Source of the DNA: Novosphingobium lindaniclasticum LE124
GTDB lineage: Bacteria; Pseudomonadota; Alphaproteobacteria; Sphingomonadales; Sphingomonadaceae
Reading direction: 5' to 3'
Length of the DNA stretch: 64,000 nt
Assembly (NCBI RefSeq): GCF_000445125.1
Contig: NZ_ATHL01000028.1
Location: 1-64,000 of the forward strand
Part shown: positions 46,851-57,772 of the stretch, piece after piece
Layout: every line of letters starts with the position of its first letter
Position numbering within the stretch: the stretch's first letter is position 1
The notes under the pieces: model-generated
The model's database searches: none
What the model was told of the DNA's origin: nothing
What the model saw: the letters and a program-made list of their open reading frames with translations, nothing else
Position numbers and translations under genes: made by a program

Positions 46851-46878
46851 CTTGAGACGCCCGCGCCAGGCCCTAAAT
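46851..46878 (+). promoter_or_regulatory. RpoH (sigma-32) type promoter of hrcA
   Basis: CTTG (46851-46854), 17 bases, then CCTAAAT (46872-46878) matches the alphaproteobacterial heat-shock consensus CTTG-N17-CCTATNT with one change. Transcription would start about 46884, only a few bases before the hrcA ATG at 46888. No CIRCE inverted repeat is present. Confidence 0.6.
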
Positions 46879-46887
46879 TGGAGACAA

Positions 46888-47931
46888 ATGCCGACACCGC
46901 CGATCACCGAGCTTTCCGAGCGCGCACGCGAGATCTTCCGCCTCGTGGTGGAGGGTTATCTGGCGACCGGGACCCCGGTCGGCTCCAAGGCTCTGGCCGG
47001 GCCCGGGGGTGTGAGGCTGTCGTCGGCCTCGATCCGGTCGGTGCTGGCGGACCTCGAATCGATCGGCCTCCTTGCCGCGCCGCATACGAGCGCGGGGCGG
47101 CTGCCGACCGAAGCGGGCCTGCGCCTGTTCGTGGACGGCATCATGCAGGTTGCCGAGCCTACCGTGGAGGAGCGCCTCGCGATCGAGAGCCGGATTGCCT
47201 CGCCGGGCCCGATCGAGGCAGCGCTGGAGGCGACCAGCGCTTTGCTTTCGAACCTGACTTCAGGCGCCGGCGTCGTGATGGTGCCGCGCCGGGAGCCACG
47301 GCTGATGCACCTTCAACTCGTACCATTGGGGCCGGGCAGAGCGCTGGCCGTAGTGGTGGACGAGGACGGCGCGGTGGAGAACCGCATCGTCGAGTTTCCC
47401 GCTGCCTTGCCGCCCGGCGCCCTCGAGGAAGCCTCGAACTACATCACCGCGCATCTGGCCGGGCGAACGCTCGGCGAAGCGGCGCGGGCGATGCGGGCGG
47501 ATATTGCCGACGGCAAGTCGGCACTCGACACCGCAAGCCGCGATCTGGTCGAGCGCGGTCTCGCCGTGTGGAGCGAGGATGCCATGGCTCGCCCAGTGCT
47601 GATCGTGCGGGGGCAGGCGAATCTGCTGGATGAGACGGCTCTTTCGGACCTGGAACGCGTGCGGTCTCTGCTGGACGATCTGGAGAACAAGCAATCCGTG
47701 GCCGACCTGCTCGACATCGCGCGCGAGGCCGATTCCACGCGTATCTTCATCGGATCGGAGAACCGCCTGTTCGCGCTGTCGGGCTCCTCGGTCATCGCTT
47801 CGCCCTACCGGGATCGCGAGGGCAGGGTCGTCGGCGTGGTGGGGGTAATCGGGCCGACGCGGTTGAATTATGCGCGCGTCGTCCCCATGGTGGATTTCAC
47901 TGCCCAGAGCCTGGGCAAGCTCATCGGATAG
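46888..47931 (+). CDS. hrcA: heat-inducible transcription repressor HrcA
   Basis: Winged-helix repressor of groESL/dnaK operons via CIRCE. 347 aa. [29 protein letters not shown] and [39 protein letters not shown] form the DNA-binding domain; [24 protein letters not shown] is the conserved C-terminus. GGAGA lies upstream of the ATG. The target CIRCE element is absent in the window, so HrcA probably controls groESL elsewhere. grpE follows after 16 bases. Confidence 0.96.
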   Translation: MPTPPITELSERAREIFRLVVEGYLATGTPVGSKALAGPGGVRLSSASIRSVLADLESIGLLAAPHTSAGRLPTEAGLRLFVDGIMQVAEPTVEERLAIESRIASPGPIEAALEATSALLSNLTSGAGVVMVPRREPRLMHLQLVPLGPGRALAVVVDEDGAVENRIVEFPAALPPGALEEASNYITAHLAGRTLGEAARAMRADIADGKSALDTASRDLVERGLAVWSEDAMARPVLIVRGQANLLDETALSDLERVRSLLDDLENKQSVADLLDIAREADSTRIFIGSENRLFALSGSSVIASPYRDREGRVVGVVGVIGPTRLNYARVVPMVDFTAQSLGKLIG

Positions 47932-47947
47932 TTGGAACCTTACGATA

Positions 47948-48538
47948 ATGACTGACGACAAGACCCAGCCGCCAGAGGGTGGGACTGTAGATCCCGCCGT
48001 TGCAGAAGAACTGAAGGGCGTGCCCGAAGACATGATCGACAGCAGCAGCATCAATGGGGACAAGGACAGCGGCGAACTCGCCAAGCTCCGTGAGGAACTG
48101 GAAGTCGCCAAGCAGGACGTGCTCTACGCGCGCGCGGAAACACAGAACGTGCGTCGCCGCCTGGAAAAGGACGTCGCCGATACGCGTGCCTATGCCGCGA
48201 CCGGCTTCGCCCGCGATATTCTTTCCGTGTCGGACAACCTCAGCCGCGCGCTCTCGGCAATTCCCGCCGACTTGCGGGAGGACGAAAAGCTGAAGGGCAT
48301 CGTCGCCGGTATCGAGGCGACCGGCCGCGAGATCGAGAAGGTCTTCACCAACCACGGCATCACCCGTGTGGCCGCAATGGGCCTGCCGCTCGATCCCAAC
48401 CAGCACCAGGCCATGATCGAGGTTCCCTCGGCCGATGCCGAGCCCGGGACGATCGTTCAGGAACTTCAGGCCGGGTACATGATCAAGGATCGCCTGCTGC
48501 GCCCGGCCATGGTTGCCGTCGCCAAGAAGCCGGACTGA
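47948..48538 (+). CDS. grpE: nucleotide exchange factor GrpE
   Basis: Co-chaperone that releases ADP from DnaK. 196 aa: an acidic N-terminus, a long coiled coil (ELAKLREELEVAKQDVLYARAETQNVRRRLEKDVA), then FARDILSVSDNLSRAL and the C-terminal beta domain DPNQHQAMIEV...GTIVQELQAGYMIKDRLLRPAMVAVAK. Cotranscribed with hrcA. Confidence 0.96.
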   Translation: MTDDKTQPPEGGTVDPAVAEELKGVPEDMIDSSSINGDKDSGELAKLREELEVAKQDVLYARAETQNVRRRLEKDVADTRAYAATGFARDILSVSDNLSRALSAIPADLREDEKLKGIVAGIEATGREIEKVFTNHGITRVAAMGLPLDPNQHQAMIEVPSADAEPGTIVQELQAGYMIKDRLLRPAMVAVAKKPD

Positions 48539-48697
48539 CCGCCGCTTCGAGGCCGCACTCCTGCCGAGTTTCCAGGATCGTCAAGGTCTTGCGCGACGGA
48601 CAGGGGTGTGGCGTCGATGGCTTGAGAGGGGGTATGGAACCGCTTCGCCCTGCACCCGTTGATCAGGCAGAAACCTGAAAATCAGCGGAGACAAACC

Positions 48698-48952
48698 ATG
48701 CGAATGCTTATTCTTCCTCTCCTGGCCGCAGGTGCTCTGGGCATCACGGGCTGCGCGAGCAATTACGGCGGCGAAGGCGCTCTGGCTGGCGGCGCGCTGG
48801 GCGCGGGCGTGGGCGCGTTGGCAGGTGATGTCGGGGCTGGTGCCGCCGTCGGCGCTGCTGCCGGTGCTGCGGTCGGCTCGACCCAGAAGAAGCATAACGG
48901 CTGCTACCGCTATGACCGGCGCGGCGACCGCTACTGGGATCGCGATTGCTGA
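48698..48952 (+). CDS. glycine-zipper lipoprotein
   Basis: An 84-residue lipoprotein (lipobox G-I-T-G-C) whose middle is a Gly/Ala glycine zipper (ALAGGALGAGVGALAGDVGAGAAVGAAAGAAVG), ending in an aromatic/charged tail with two cysteines (GCYRYDRRGDRYWDRDC). Such proteins insert in the outer membrane or stabilise the envelope. GGAG precedes the ATG at 48698. Followed by a clear terminator. Confidence 0.8.
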   Translation: MRMLILPLLAAGALGITGCASNYGGEGALAGGALGAGVGALAGDVGAGAAVGAAAGAAVGSTQKKHNGCYRYDRRGDRYWDRDC

Positions 48953-48979
48953 TCGCGCTTGCGCCAAGGACATGAAAGA

Positions 48980-49010
48980 GGGCGCGGATTTTCCGCGCCC
49001 TTTCGTTTTT
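48980..49010 (+). terminator. intrinsic terminator after glycine-zipper lipoprotein
   Basis: Nine-base stem GGGCGCGGA / TCCGCGCCC with a 3-base loop, followed by TTTCGTTTTT. Lies 27 bases after the lipoprotein stop and abuts the stop of the convergent gene. Confidence 0.9.
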
Positions 49011-49507
49011 CAGACGGATAGCCCGGTGAACGGCAAGATGCCGCGATAGCTGTCGAGCGGCGGCGCGCCGGGCACACGCCACCCACGGCCCAACAGGAAG
49101 ATGTGGCGCACGATCTCCGCCTGTTGCTCGATCCCGTAGCGATCGAGAGTCCAGCCCGGCCGCAGCGCATAATCGTAGCGGCAAAAGGGGTGGCGCATCA
49201 GGGGGAGATACCAGCGCCCCTTGCGCTGGGTCTGCCAGACATGGGTCATCTCGTGGACGAACAGCCCCTGGAGCCCTGCCGAGGCCTGCGAGAAGTCATC
49301 CCGGTAGAGCGGCGATGCGTGATGGAAGTGGAGATGCCCGCAAGGCGCCATGACCACGTTCGTAGGCTGCAAGGGAAACCACTTGCGCCGCCTGACACGA
49401 ACGAATGTGCAGTCCAGCGCGTCTCCGAAAATGGAACGAGCGAGCGCGATCTCGCCCCCCGTCAGTGGCCTTTCGGACCTCGACAGGCAGGGTTCCCCGC
49501 TCTCCAA
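49010..49507 (-). CDS. Vgr-related zincin-like protein, TTG start
   Basis: A 165-residue protein of the type annotated 'vgr related protein' in sphingomonads. It begins near RPLTGGEIALARSIFGDALD and contains HEMTHVWQ, a zinc metallopeptidase HExxH site, with EQQAEIVRH providing a possible third ligand. It has no signal peptide and is not next to type VI secretion genes. The only start I find is TTG at 49507, 23 bases after the copper chaperone stop. Substrate unknown. Confidence 0.72.
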   Translation of the reverse strand: MESGEPCLSRSERPLTGGEIALARSIFGDALDCTFVRVRRRKWFPLQPTNVVMAPCGHLHFHHASPLYRDDFSQASAGLQGLFVHEMTHVWQTQRKGRWYLPLMRHPFCRYDYALRPGWTLDRYGIEQQAEIVRHIFLLGRGWRVPGAPPLDSYRGILPFTGLSV

Positions 49508-49530
49508 ATCATCGCTGCTCGGGATGACGC

Positions 49531-50091
49531 TCAGCTTCCCATGCCCGGCATCGCGCCATGATCGCCACCGGCGTCGCCGCCCATGGTCTCCACGCGCAGA
49601 GGCATCGAGAGCTTGTCACCGTCAGAGAACGTGAGGGTAAGCTCGGCCATGCCGCTGGCCTTCACGCTGTCTTCGATGCCGAACGCCATGACGTGGAGGC
49701 CTCCCTGGCGAAATTCGACTTGAGCGCCGGGAGCGATGTCGAGCGACTCCACGGCGGCCATGCTGCCGCCGTCGGTCCTGTGCATCTGCGCGCTTTCGGC
49801 ACCCTCGATGTGAACGCCCACGAGCTTCACGGGCGCGGCACCATCGTTGCGGACCGTGAAGTAGACCGCGCCGGGCCGCCCCGCGACCACGGGAAGCACG
49901 AAGTGGCCGTCGCTGGCGCTGATGCCGGGCTTCGCGCTCGGGCCGTTATCCGCCGCTGCGCTTTCCTGCGGCGCAGAGGCCTTGTCTGCCTGCTGGCAGG
50001 CGCCGACCGCCAGAACCAGGGTCGAGGCTCCGACAAGGGAGATGGTGCGGGCGGAAACGAACGGACGCGCAGACTTCAAGGCGAACTTCAC
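49531..50091 (-). CDS. copper chaperone PCu(A)C lipoprotein, GTG start
   Basis: Periplasmic Cu(I) chaperone that helps build the CuA site of cytochrome oxidase. 186 aa from the GTG at 50091, chosen because AGGAGG is upstream and the signal peptide to VGAC (lipobox) then has normal length; a longer frame starts at 50199. The copper motif H(M)x10Mx21HxM is visible as QMHRTDGGSM...GLHVMAFG. The C-terminus is Gly/Met rich (GGDAGGDHGAMPGMG), possibly extra copper ligands. Confidence 0.85.
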   Translation of the reverse strand: MKFALKSARPFVSARTISLVGASTLVLAVGACQQADKASAPQESAAADNGPSAKPGISASDGHFVLPVVAGRPGAVYFTVRNDGAAPVKLVGVHIEGAESAQMHRTDGGSMAAVESLDIAPGAQVEFRQGGLHVMAFGIEDSVKASGMAELTLTFSDGDKLSMPLRVETMGGDAGGDHGAMPGMGS

Positions 50092-50177
50092 GGCAGGCAG
50101 ATCCTCCTGGACGAACCCTGACCACAAGGAGTTCAGGGGCGCTGAAAATTTCCCCCGCGTAATGCCATTGCGAATGA

Positions 50178-50205
50178 CTTGTTCCAAGCGAAACCGCACC
50201 TATAT
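50178..50205 (+). promoter_or_regulatory. RpoH (sigma-32) type promoter of dnaK
   Basis: CTTG (50178-50181), 17 bases, CCTATAT (50199-50205) is a perfect match to the alphaproteobacterial heat-shock promoter consensus. It lies about 105 bases upstream of the dnaK ATG, leaving an untranslated leader of about 100 bases. No CIRCE element seen. Confidence 0.75.
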
Positions 50206-50309
50206 GCCGCTCCGACGACTTTGAACGTCATCGAGCCGTGCAAGCCGCCTTGCCTTGTGGAGGGAGGCGATCCGCATGGTGTCATCCACTGACGTGAGGA
50301 ATGGGGATA

Positions 50310-52223
<1,914 letters not shown>

Positions 52224-52304
52224 TCGGTCCTCATGACAAGCGTGGCCGCCATCTTTGCTCCATGTGAGGATGGCGGCCAGGTCGCACGCGGGGAATAACG
52301 AGAC

Positions 52305-53435
52305 GTGTCAGCTACCGAAATCGACTATTACGAACTGCTTGAAGTAGAGCGCGGCGCCGACGACAAGACGATCAAGTCGTCCTACCGTCGCCTCGCGATG
52401 CGCTACCATCCGGACAAGAATCCCGGCTGTGGAGATTCCGAAGCGCGCTTCAAGCAGATCAGCGAGGCTTACGACTGCCTCAAGGATCCCCAAAAGCGGG
52501 CGGCTTACGATCGCTACGGCCATGCCGCGTTCCAGCAGGGCATGGGTGGTGGTGGCCATCCGGGCGGCGCCGAATTCGGCGACATCGGAGACATCTTCGA
52601 ATCCATATTTGGCAGTGCTTTCGGTGGCGGCGGTCGCCAGCAGGCCCGTCGCGGCGCCGACTTGCGCTACGATATGGAAGTGAGCCTGGACGAGGCCTTC
52701 CACGGCAAGCAGACCGAAATCACCATCGAAGTCTCGCAAAGCTGCGAGCCGTGCAACGGTTCCGGCGCTGAACCGGGGACGGGCAAGCGCGGCTGCAACA
52801 TGTGCGGCGGCCACGGCAAGGTTCGCGCGCAGCAGGGCTTCTTCGTGGTCGAGCGCACCTGCCCGACCTGCCATGGTCGCGGCGAAGTGATCGAAAAGCC
52901 GTGCCGTTCGTGCGGCGGCGAGGGCCGGGTCGACAAGCCGCAGGCCTTGCAGGTGGAAATCCCGCCGGGCGTGGATTCGGGCACCCGTATCCGCCTTTCC
53001 GGCAAGGGCGAGGCCGGACCGTTCGGTGCGCCTCCGGGAGACCTCTACATCTTCCTGCACGTCAAGCGGCACAAGGTGTTCGAACGGGACGGCACGACGC
53101 TGATCACGCGCGTTCCGATCACTTTCACCACCGCAGCGCTCGGCGGCTCCATCGAAATTCCGGGCATGGACGGCGAGAATCTCTCGATCGACATTCCGGC
53201 CGGGATCCAGTCCGGCAAGCAGCTGCGCAAGCGCGGCGCAGGCATGCCGGTGCTTCAGGGCCGGGGCCGCGGTGATCTCGTCATCGAGATCAGCGTGGAA
53301 ACGCCAACCAAGCTTTCGGCGCGCCAGAAGGAGCTTATCCGCGAGCTTCAGGCCACTGAAACCGGCGACGAATGCCCGCAGTCGAAGGGCTTCTTCGACC
53401 GGATCAAGGAAGCCTGGAGCGATCTGACGGAATAA
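52305..53435 (+). CDS. dnaJ: chaperone protein DnaJ (Hsp40), GTG start
   Basis: J-protein co-chaperone of DnaK, 376 aa. J domain with the HPD tripeptide in YHPDKNPG, a Gly-rich region with GDIGDIFESIFG, four CxxCxGxG zinc repeats (CEPCNGSG, CNMCGGHG, CPTCHGRG, CRSCGGEG) and a C-terminal substrate domain. Initiates at GTG 52305. Followed by the second copy of the REP-like palindrome. Confidence 0.97.
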   Translation: MSATEIDYYELLEVERGADDKTIKSSYRRLAMRYHPDKNPGCGDSEARFKQISEAYDCLKDPQKRAAYDRYGHAAFQQGMGGGGHPGGAEFGDIGDIFESIFGSAFGGGGRQQARRGADLRYDMEVSLDEAFHGKQTEITIEVSQSCEPCNGSGAEPGTGKRGCNMCGGHGKVRAQQGFFVVERTCPTCHGRGEVIEKPCRSCGGEGRVDKPQALQVEIPPGVDSGTRIRLSGKGEAGPFGAPPGDLYIFLHVKRHKVFERDGTTLITRVPITFTTAALGGSIEIPGMDGENLSIDIPAGIQSGKQLRKRGAGMPVLQGRGRGDLVIEISVETPTKLSARQKELIRELQATETGDECPQSKGFFDRIKEAWSDLTE

Positions 53436-53443
53436 GATGAGTT

Positions 53444-53480
53444 ACTACGTCGTCCCGGATAAAGTCCGGGACGACGTAGT
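53444..53480. repeat. REP-like palindrome, copy 2 (between convergent dnaJ and patatin genes)
   Basis: Perfect inverted repeat with 16-base arms ACTACGTCGTCCCGGA and TCCGGGACGACGTAGT and loop TAAAG. The 12-base core arm CGTCGTCCCGGA is identical to the copy at 9781-9811. It sits between the dnaJ stop (53435) and the opposing stop (53488) and should form a very stable stem in either transcript. Confidence 0.9.
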
Positions 53481-53487
53481 CTCCTTC

Positions 53488-55788
53488 TCAGCCGCCTCGC
53501 AGCACTTCATCACGCACATTGCGGACGAGTGACGGATCGGCAGTCAGTCGCTCCTGCTCCTCGTCCAGCACGGCCAGGAACGCCTCGCGTTTGAAGGTCC
53601 AGAGTTCGCCTTCCAACAGCGCGTGCTCCCCTTCTGCTGTCGAGGCGATCAGGTCGATCATCCGCTCCGCGCCGTGGAGCCGCCCCCACAGATAGTCGTT
53701 CTCGCGATAGGCGCGGCTGAAGAAAGCGCCGAAGTTGAAGAACTCCGTTCCGCGCAGCACCGGCCCCTTGCGGATCATGTGGCAGTCTTCCGGCGAGATG
53801 CGATCGACGCGGATCGGGTCGAACTCGGTCAGCCCTTCGCCGCGCAGCAGCGGCAGAGTGACGGTATCGTAGAACGGGAAGCCGAGATAGGCGAGCAGCA
53901 CCCGCCGCCGCAGGACCTGCGGCATTTCCGCGAGCGCTTCGGTCAGCATGACGTCCACTTGCCCGTCGATCTCGGCAAGGCTGCGAACTTTCTCGATGTG
54001 GTCGATCGCTGCAGCGGGATCGGTGAAGATGCTCGCCGCCAAATCCGCGAATTCCTCGCCCATGGCCGACACCGGCTCGCAGTCGAGATAGAGCGCCAGC
54101 GCTGCGTAGATCGTTTCGCGGGCCTTGTCCCGCTCTGTTTCCGTCACGCTCGCTTCCTGCTGCCATTCCTGCGTGACGCGCCGTGCCAGCAACCTGAGGC
54201 GCCGGATGCGGAACGCAAGGTCATGACGGCGAAAAAAGTCGATCATGCCCGGTGATCCGTCGCCTTTCAGACCGTGGATGCGGTCGAGTCCGATGCTGGC
54301 GAAATGATCGTGCAACCGCAGCGCGACCGGCTCGCTGGAAGAGAGCCCGAGCTGCGGTGAAGCATCCAGGATAAGCCGAGCCAGCTTGGCGACGATCCCG
54401 GAGAACTTAACCTGCACATAGCCGTGATAGGCGAAACCGGCCTGTTCCAGGGCCGCCTGCTGCGCCTTGTTGCGCCAAGCCGCAAGCCGCTTGGGCGTTG
54501 GCCGGTCAAGGAAGAAGGTGTTGCCGAAGAGGCGGTCGACGGTGTCCTCGATCTCGGGGCGGACGGCCTGTACGATGGCGCGCAAGGTCGCCATCTCCTG
54601 CGAATCGCGCTCCAGTGCTTCGAGATTGTCGCGGATCGGCTGCTCGCGCGGGATCGAGGATAGTGAACCGAAGATCGTCGAGAAGAAGCCGGGAGCTCTG
54701 CGCTCCTGCCGCACCGATGCGCCGATGCGATCGGGCGTGGGGTCGATGTAGACGAACCGGCGGTCCACTTCGCGGGTTGCTGGGCGGTCCCGCAGCACGC
54801 TCATGGCATCGGCGAAAGGCGCGTTGTTGAGGACGGAGCCGTCGATCAGTGCAACATTGTCGAGATCGCCGCGCTGGCTATGTTCCGGCATGACGCGGCG
54901 GAAGAACGCTTCCCGCCCTGGCCAGGCCAAGCCAAGTTCGCCGATCAGCGCATCGATCTCTTCGATCTGGAGCGGGGGAAAGGCGCCGGGAAAGCTCGCG
55001 GTCGATCGCGCTGCGAACAGCAGTTCGGGCATCGCCGCGAGGGCAGGGGAGCCGGCACGCCCCTCGAAGCCGATGCTGAGACGATGCTCGCTTTCCAGCA
55101 CCAGTTCCGGCGAGTGCAGGCGCAGGGTTTCGAGATGGCCCTTGAAGTCGGTGGCGGTGACGAACAGGTTGATGGGATGGCCTTGGGGGAGTAGCGGCGG
55201 CCCGGCCTTGCTCTCGGCCATGGCGGTGAAGGCACCGGCCAGCAGCCGCGAAAGGCCCATGCCGCTGAAGGGCGGCTCGAACCAGCGCGAACGGATCAGG
55301 CGGGACAGCTTCTGCCGCACTTCCTCTCGCGTCTCCGGTGCGACGCTGGTGGTCACGGCGTTGCCGGGGCGATGCAGCAGGTAGGAGACGATGGGCCTCG
55401 CCCAGAATTTCGTGACCTGGCTGCGCGCCCGCGCTTCGGGATCGAGGAGCACATCCACATCGGCGTTTTCCAGCCAGAGTTCGGTCAGCGGTTCCAGCGA
55501 ATGACCGGAATGGATCGCCTGCGAGAGGAACACGCTATTGATCCCGCCGGCGCTGGCGCCCGCGACGATATCGGTGAGGATGCGCAGCCTCAGGTTGCTA
55601 CCTGATTCGAGCCTTTCCAGCAGCTTGCGGTAAACGCCGGCGGCGCCTTGCGGCGCATCTTCTCCGCACCAGAATGCCTGGCTGGCCTGAAGCGCTTTCC
55701 AAAGCTCCTTGGTGACCCCATGCATGTAGACGGCCAGGCTGATGCCGCCGTAGCAGACCAGCGCAATCCGCAGTTCTTTTTGCCGCAT
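53488..55788 (-). CDS. large patatin-like phospholipase
   Basis: A 766-residue protein with an N-terminal patatin domain: ALVCYGGISLAVYMHGV, the nucleophile elbow GASAGG (about residue 77), and the catalytic Asp in LIDGSVLNNAPF, forming a Ser-Asp dyad. About 400 further residues, largely helical and of unknown function, follow. This long 'patatin-like protein' is a recurrent chromosomal gene in alphaproteobacteria. No signal peptide. The start at 55788 (MRQKELRIALV) is preferred over one 26 codons upstream. Divergent from radA. Confidence 0.88.
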   Translation of the reverse strand: MRQKELRIALVCYGGISLAVYMHGVTKELWKALQASQAFWCGEDAPQGAAGVYRKLLERLESGSNLRLRILTDIVAGASAGGINSVFLSQAIHSGHSLEPLTELWLENADVDVLLDPEARARSQVTKFWARPIVSYLLHRPGNAVTTSVAPETREEVRQKLSRLIRSRWFEPPFSGMGLSRLLAGAFTAMAESKAGPPLLPQGHPINLFVTATDFKGHLETLRLHSPELVLESEHRLSIGFEGRAGSPALAAMPELLFAARSTASFPGAFPPLQIEEIDALIGELGLAWPGREAFFRRVMPEHSQRGDLDNVALIDGSVLNNAPFADAMSVLRDRPATREVDRRFVYIDPTPDRIGASVRQERRAPGFFSTIFGSLSSIPREQPIRDNLEALERDSQEMATLRAIVQAVRPEIEDTVDRLFGNTFFLDRPTPKRLAAWRNKAQQAALEQAGFAYHGYVQVKFSGIVAKLARLILDASPQLGLSSSEPVALRLHDHFASIGLDRIHGLKGDGSPGMIDFFRRHDLAFRIRRLRLLARRVTQEWQQEASVTETERDKARETIYAALALYLDCEPVSAMGEEFADLAASIFTDPAAAIDHIEKVRSLAEIDGQVDVMLTEALAEMPQVLRRRVLLAYLGFPFYDTVTLPLLRGEGLTEFDPIRVDRISPEDCHMIRKGPVLRGTEFFNFGAFFSRAYRENDYLWGRLHGAERMIDLIASTAEGEHALLEGELWTFKREAFLAVLDEEQERLTADPSLVRNVRDEVLRGG

Positions 55789-55859
55789 GGCTCCATGTTG
55801 GCGGGATCCTTGAGGAAAGGCAATTGCGTTCTCATTCCGTTCCAGATATTCGAGGCCGC

Positions 55860-57236
55860 ATGGCAAAGCCCAAGCGTCGATATGTCTGTCAGGCCTGCGG
55901 AGGCGTCTCCACCCGCTGGCAAGGTCAATGCCCCGATTGCGGGGAGTGGAACACTTTGGCGGAAGAGGCGCCGCAGACGGTGTTTTCCTCCAAGCACGAT
56001 CTGTCTTCGGGCGGGCGGCCGATCCTTTTCACGCCTCTCGACGCGCCGGGGCCTCTCCCCAAGCGCCGCGCCAGCGGCTTTGCGGAATTCGACCGCGCGC
56101 TGGGCGGCGGACTCGTGCCCGGTTCGGCGATCCTGATGGGCGGCGATCCCGGCATCGGCAAATCGACCCTGCTGCTTCAGGCTTCGGCCCATATCGCCAT
56201 GGCTGGCGGCAGCGTCGTCTATGTCAGCGGTGAAGAAGCGGCGGGGCAGGTGCGTTTGCGCGCGGAACGTCTCGGACTTTCCAAGGCGCCGATCCAGCTC
56301 GCTTCGGCCACATCCGTGCGGGATATTCTGACGACGCTGGGCATGATGGAAGCGCCGACGCTGCTGGTGATCGATTCGATCCAGACCATGCATTCCGACA
56401 CGATCGAGGGGGCGCCGGGCACCGTCAGCCAGGTGCGCGGCTGCGCCTTCGAATTGATCCGCTACGCCAAGGAGAACGACGTCACCCTGGTCCTGGTCGG
56501 CCACGTCACCAAGGACGGCACGATCGCCGGGCCGCGCGTGTTGGAGCACATGGTGGACGTCGTCATGGCCTTCGAAGGCGAGCGCAGCCATCAATATCGC
56601 ATCCTGCGCAGCCTGAAGAACCGTTTCGGACCCGTCGACGAGATCGGCGTCTTTGCAATGGAGGGTGCGGGACTGGCGGAAGTCGGCAATCCCTCGATGC
56701 TGTTTTTGTCGGGCCGTGACGAGGAAATGGCGGGAAGCGCCGTCTTCGCGGCCATGGAGGGCACGCGTCCGGTGCTGGTGGAGATCCAGGCGCTGATCGT
56801 CCGCCTCCAGAGTGGAGCGACGCCGCGCCGCGCCGTGGTCGGGTGGGATTCCGGCCGCATGGCCATGCTGCTGGCAGTGCTGGAGGCGCGCTGCGGCCTC
56901 AATTTCTCCAGCGCCGAAGTCTATCTGAACGTGGCTGGAGGCTATCGTCTGGCCGACCCCGCCGCCGATCTGGCCGTGGCGGCGGCCTTGATTTCGGCGC
57001 TGGGCGACAAGCCGCTCCCCAAGAACGCGGTCTGGTTCGGCGAAGTCTCGCTGGCGGGTGAAATTCGCCCGGTTTCGCATTCATCGATCCGTCAGCGGGA
57101 ATCGGCGAAGCTCGGTTTCGGGCGTGCGATCGGACCGGCGGGCGGAGCCAATGGTGAGGGCCCGGCAAAGGGCATCCAGTTCACCGGTCTGACCATGTTG
57201 CCCAATCTCGTTGACCGTATCCTGACGGATGCCTAG
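55860..57236 (+). CDS. radA: DNA repair protein RadA
   Basis: RecA-like ATPase that assists recombination intermediates. 458 aa: zinc finger CQACGG...CPDCGEW, Walker A GDPGIGKSTLL, the RadA-specific LKNRFGP motif and a C-terminal Lon-protease-like domain (LAVLEARCGLNFSSAEVYLNVAGGYRL). Start at 55860. cvpA follows after 11 bases. Confidence 0.96.
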   Translation: MAKPKRRYVCQACGGVSTRWQGQCPDCGEWNTLAEEAPQTVFSSKHDLSSGGRPILFTPLDAPGPLPKRRASGFAEFDRALGGGLVPGSAILMGGDPGIGKSTLLLQASAHIAMAGGSVVYVSGEEAAGQVRLRAERLGLSKAPIQLASATSVRDILTTLGMMEAPTLLVIDSIQTMHSDTIEGAPGTVSQVRGCAFELIRYAKENDVTLVLVGHVTKDGTIAGPRVLEHMVDVVMAFEGERSHQYRILRSLKNRFGPVDEIGVFAMEGAGLAEVGNPSMLFLSGRDEEMAGSAVFAAMEGTRPVLVEIQALIVRLQSGATPRRAVVGWDSGRMAMLLAVLEARCGLNFSSAEVYLNVAGGYRLADPAADLAVAAALISALGDKPLPKNAVWFGEVSLAGEIRPVSHSSIRQRESAKLGFGRAIGPAGGANGEGPAKGIQFTGLTMLPNLVDRILTDA

Positions 57237-57247
57237 TTCGAGGCCTT

Positions 57248-57772
57248 ATGACCGGTTTCGATATTGCTGTCCTGGTGTTCGTCGGCGTAGGCGCCGCCAT
57301 CGGATTTCTGAGAGGTTTCGTGCAGGAGATCCTCGCGCTGGGCGCGTGGATCTTGGCGGTGTTCGCAATCCGTACACTGCACACGCCGCTGTCCGCCTGG
57401 CTGGAGCCCTATAGCGGCTCGGGTACGGCGACGCCGGTGATCGCTTTCGCGATCCTGCTGCTGGTGCCGTTCATCGTCGTGAAGCTCGTCGCCAAGTGGG
57501 CAGGAAAACAAAGCCGTGCTTCGGTTCTCGGACCGATCGACCGGGTGCTGGGATTCGGCTTCGGCGGCGTGAAGGGGGTCATCATCGTGATCCTGGGCTT
57601 CTCGGTCCTGGTGCTCGGCTACGACACCGTCTGGGGGCCGGGCGGCCGTCCGGAGTGGATGAAGGAGGCGCGGACTTATCCCTTCGTCAATGCCAGTAGC
57701 GAGGCGCTCGTGAAGATGATCTCCGAACGGCGGCGCGAAGCACGGGCAGCCGAAGCGGCGGAAGCGAGCTGA
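57248..57772 (+). CDS. cvpA: CvpA family membrane protein
   Basis: A 174-residue inner-membrane protein with four hydrophobic segments and the CvpA pattern FDIAVLVFVGVGAAIGFLRGFVQEILALGAWILAV and DRVLGFGFGGVKGVIIV. CvpA is linked to colicin V production and to envelope/bile stress; its mechanism is unclear. Its stop overlaps the next ATG by one base. Confidence 0.92.
   Translation: MTGFDIAVLVFVGVGAAIGFLRGFVQEILALGAWILAVFAIRTLHTPLSAWLEPYSGSGTATPVIAFAILLLVPFIVVKLVAKWAGKQSRASVLGPIDRVLGFGFGGVKGVIIVILGFSVLVLGYDTVWGPGGRPEWMKEARTYPFVNASSEALVKMISERRREARAAEAAEAS

Noticed and set aside
46727..46887. CIRCE element expected near hrcA
   Set aside because: No TTAGCACTC-N9-GAGTGCTAA inverted repeat is present here or before dnaK.
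49010..49507. Type VI secretion VgrG gene
   Set aside because: The protein is far too short for VgrG, has no gp27/gp5 features and no T6SS neighbours; the name is only a family label.
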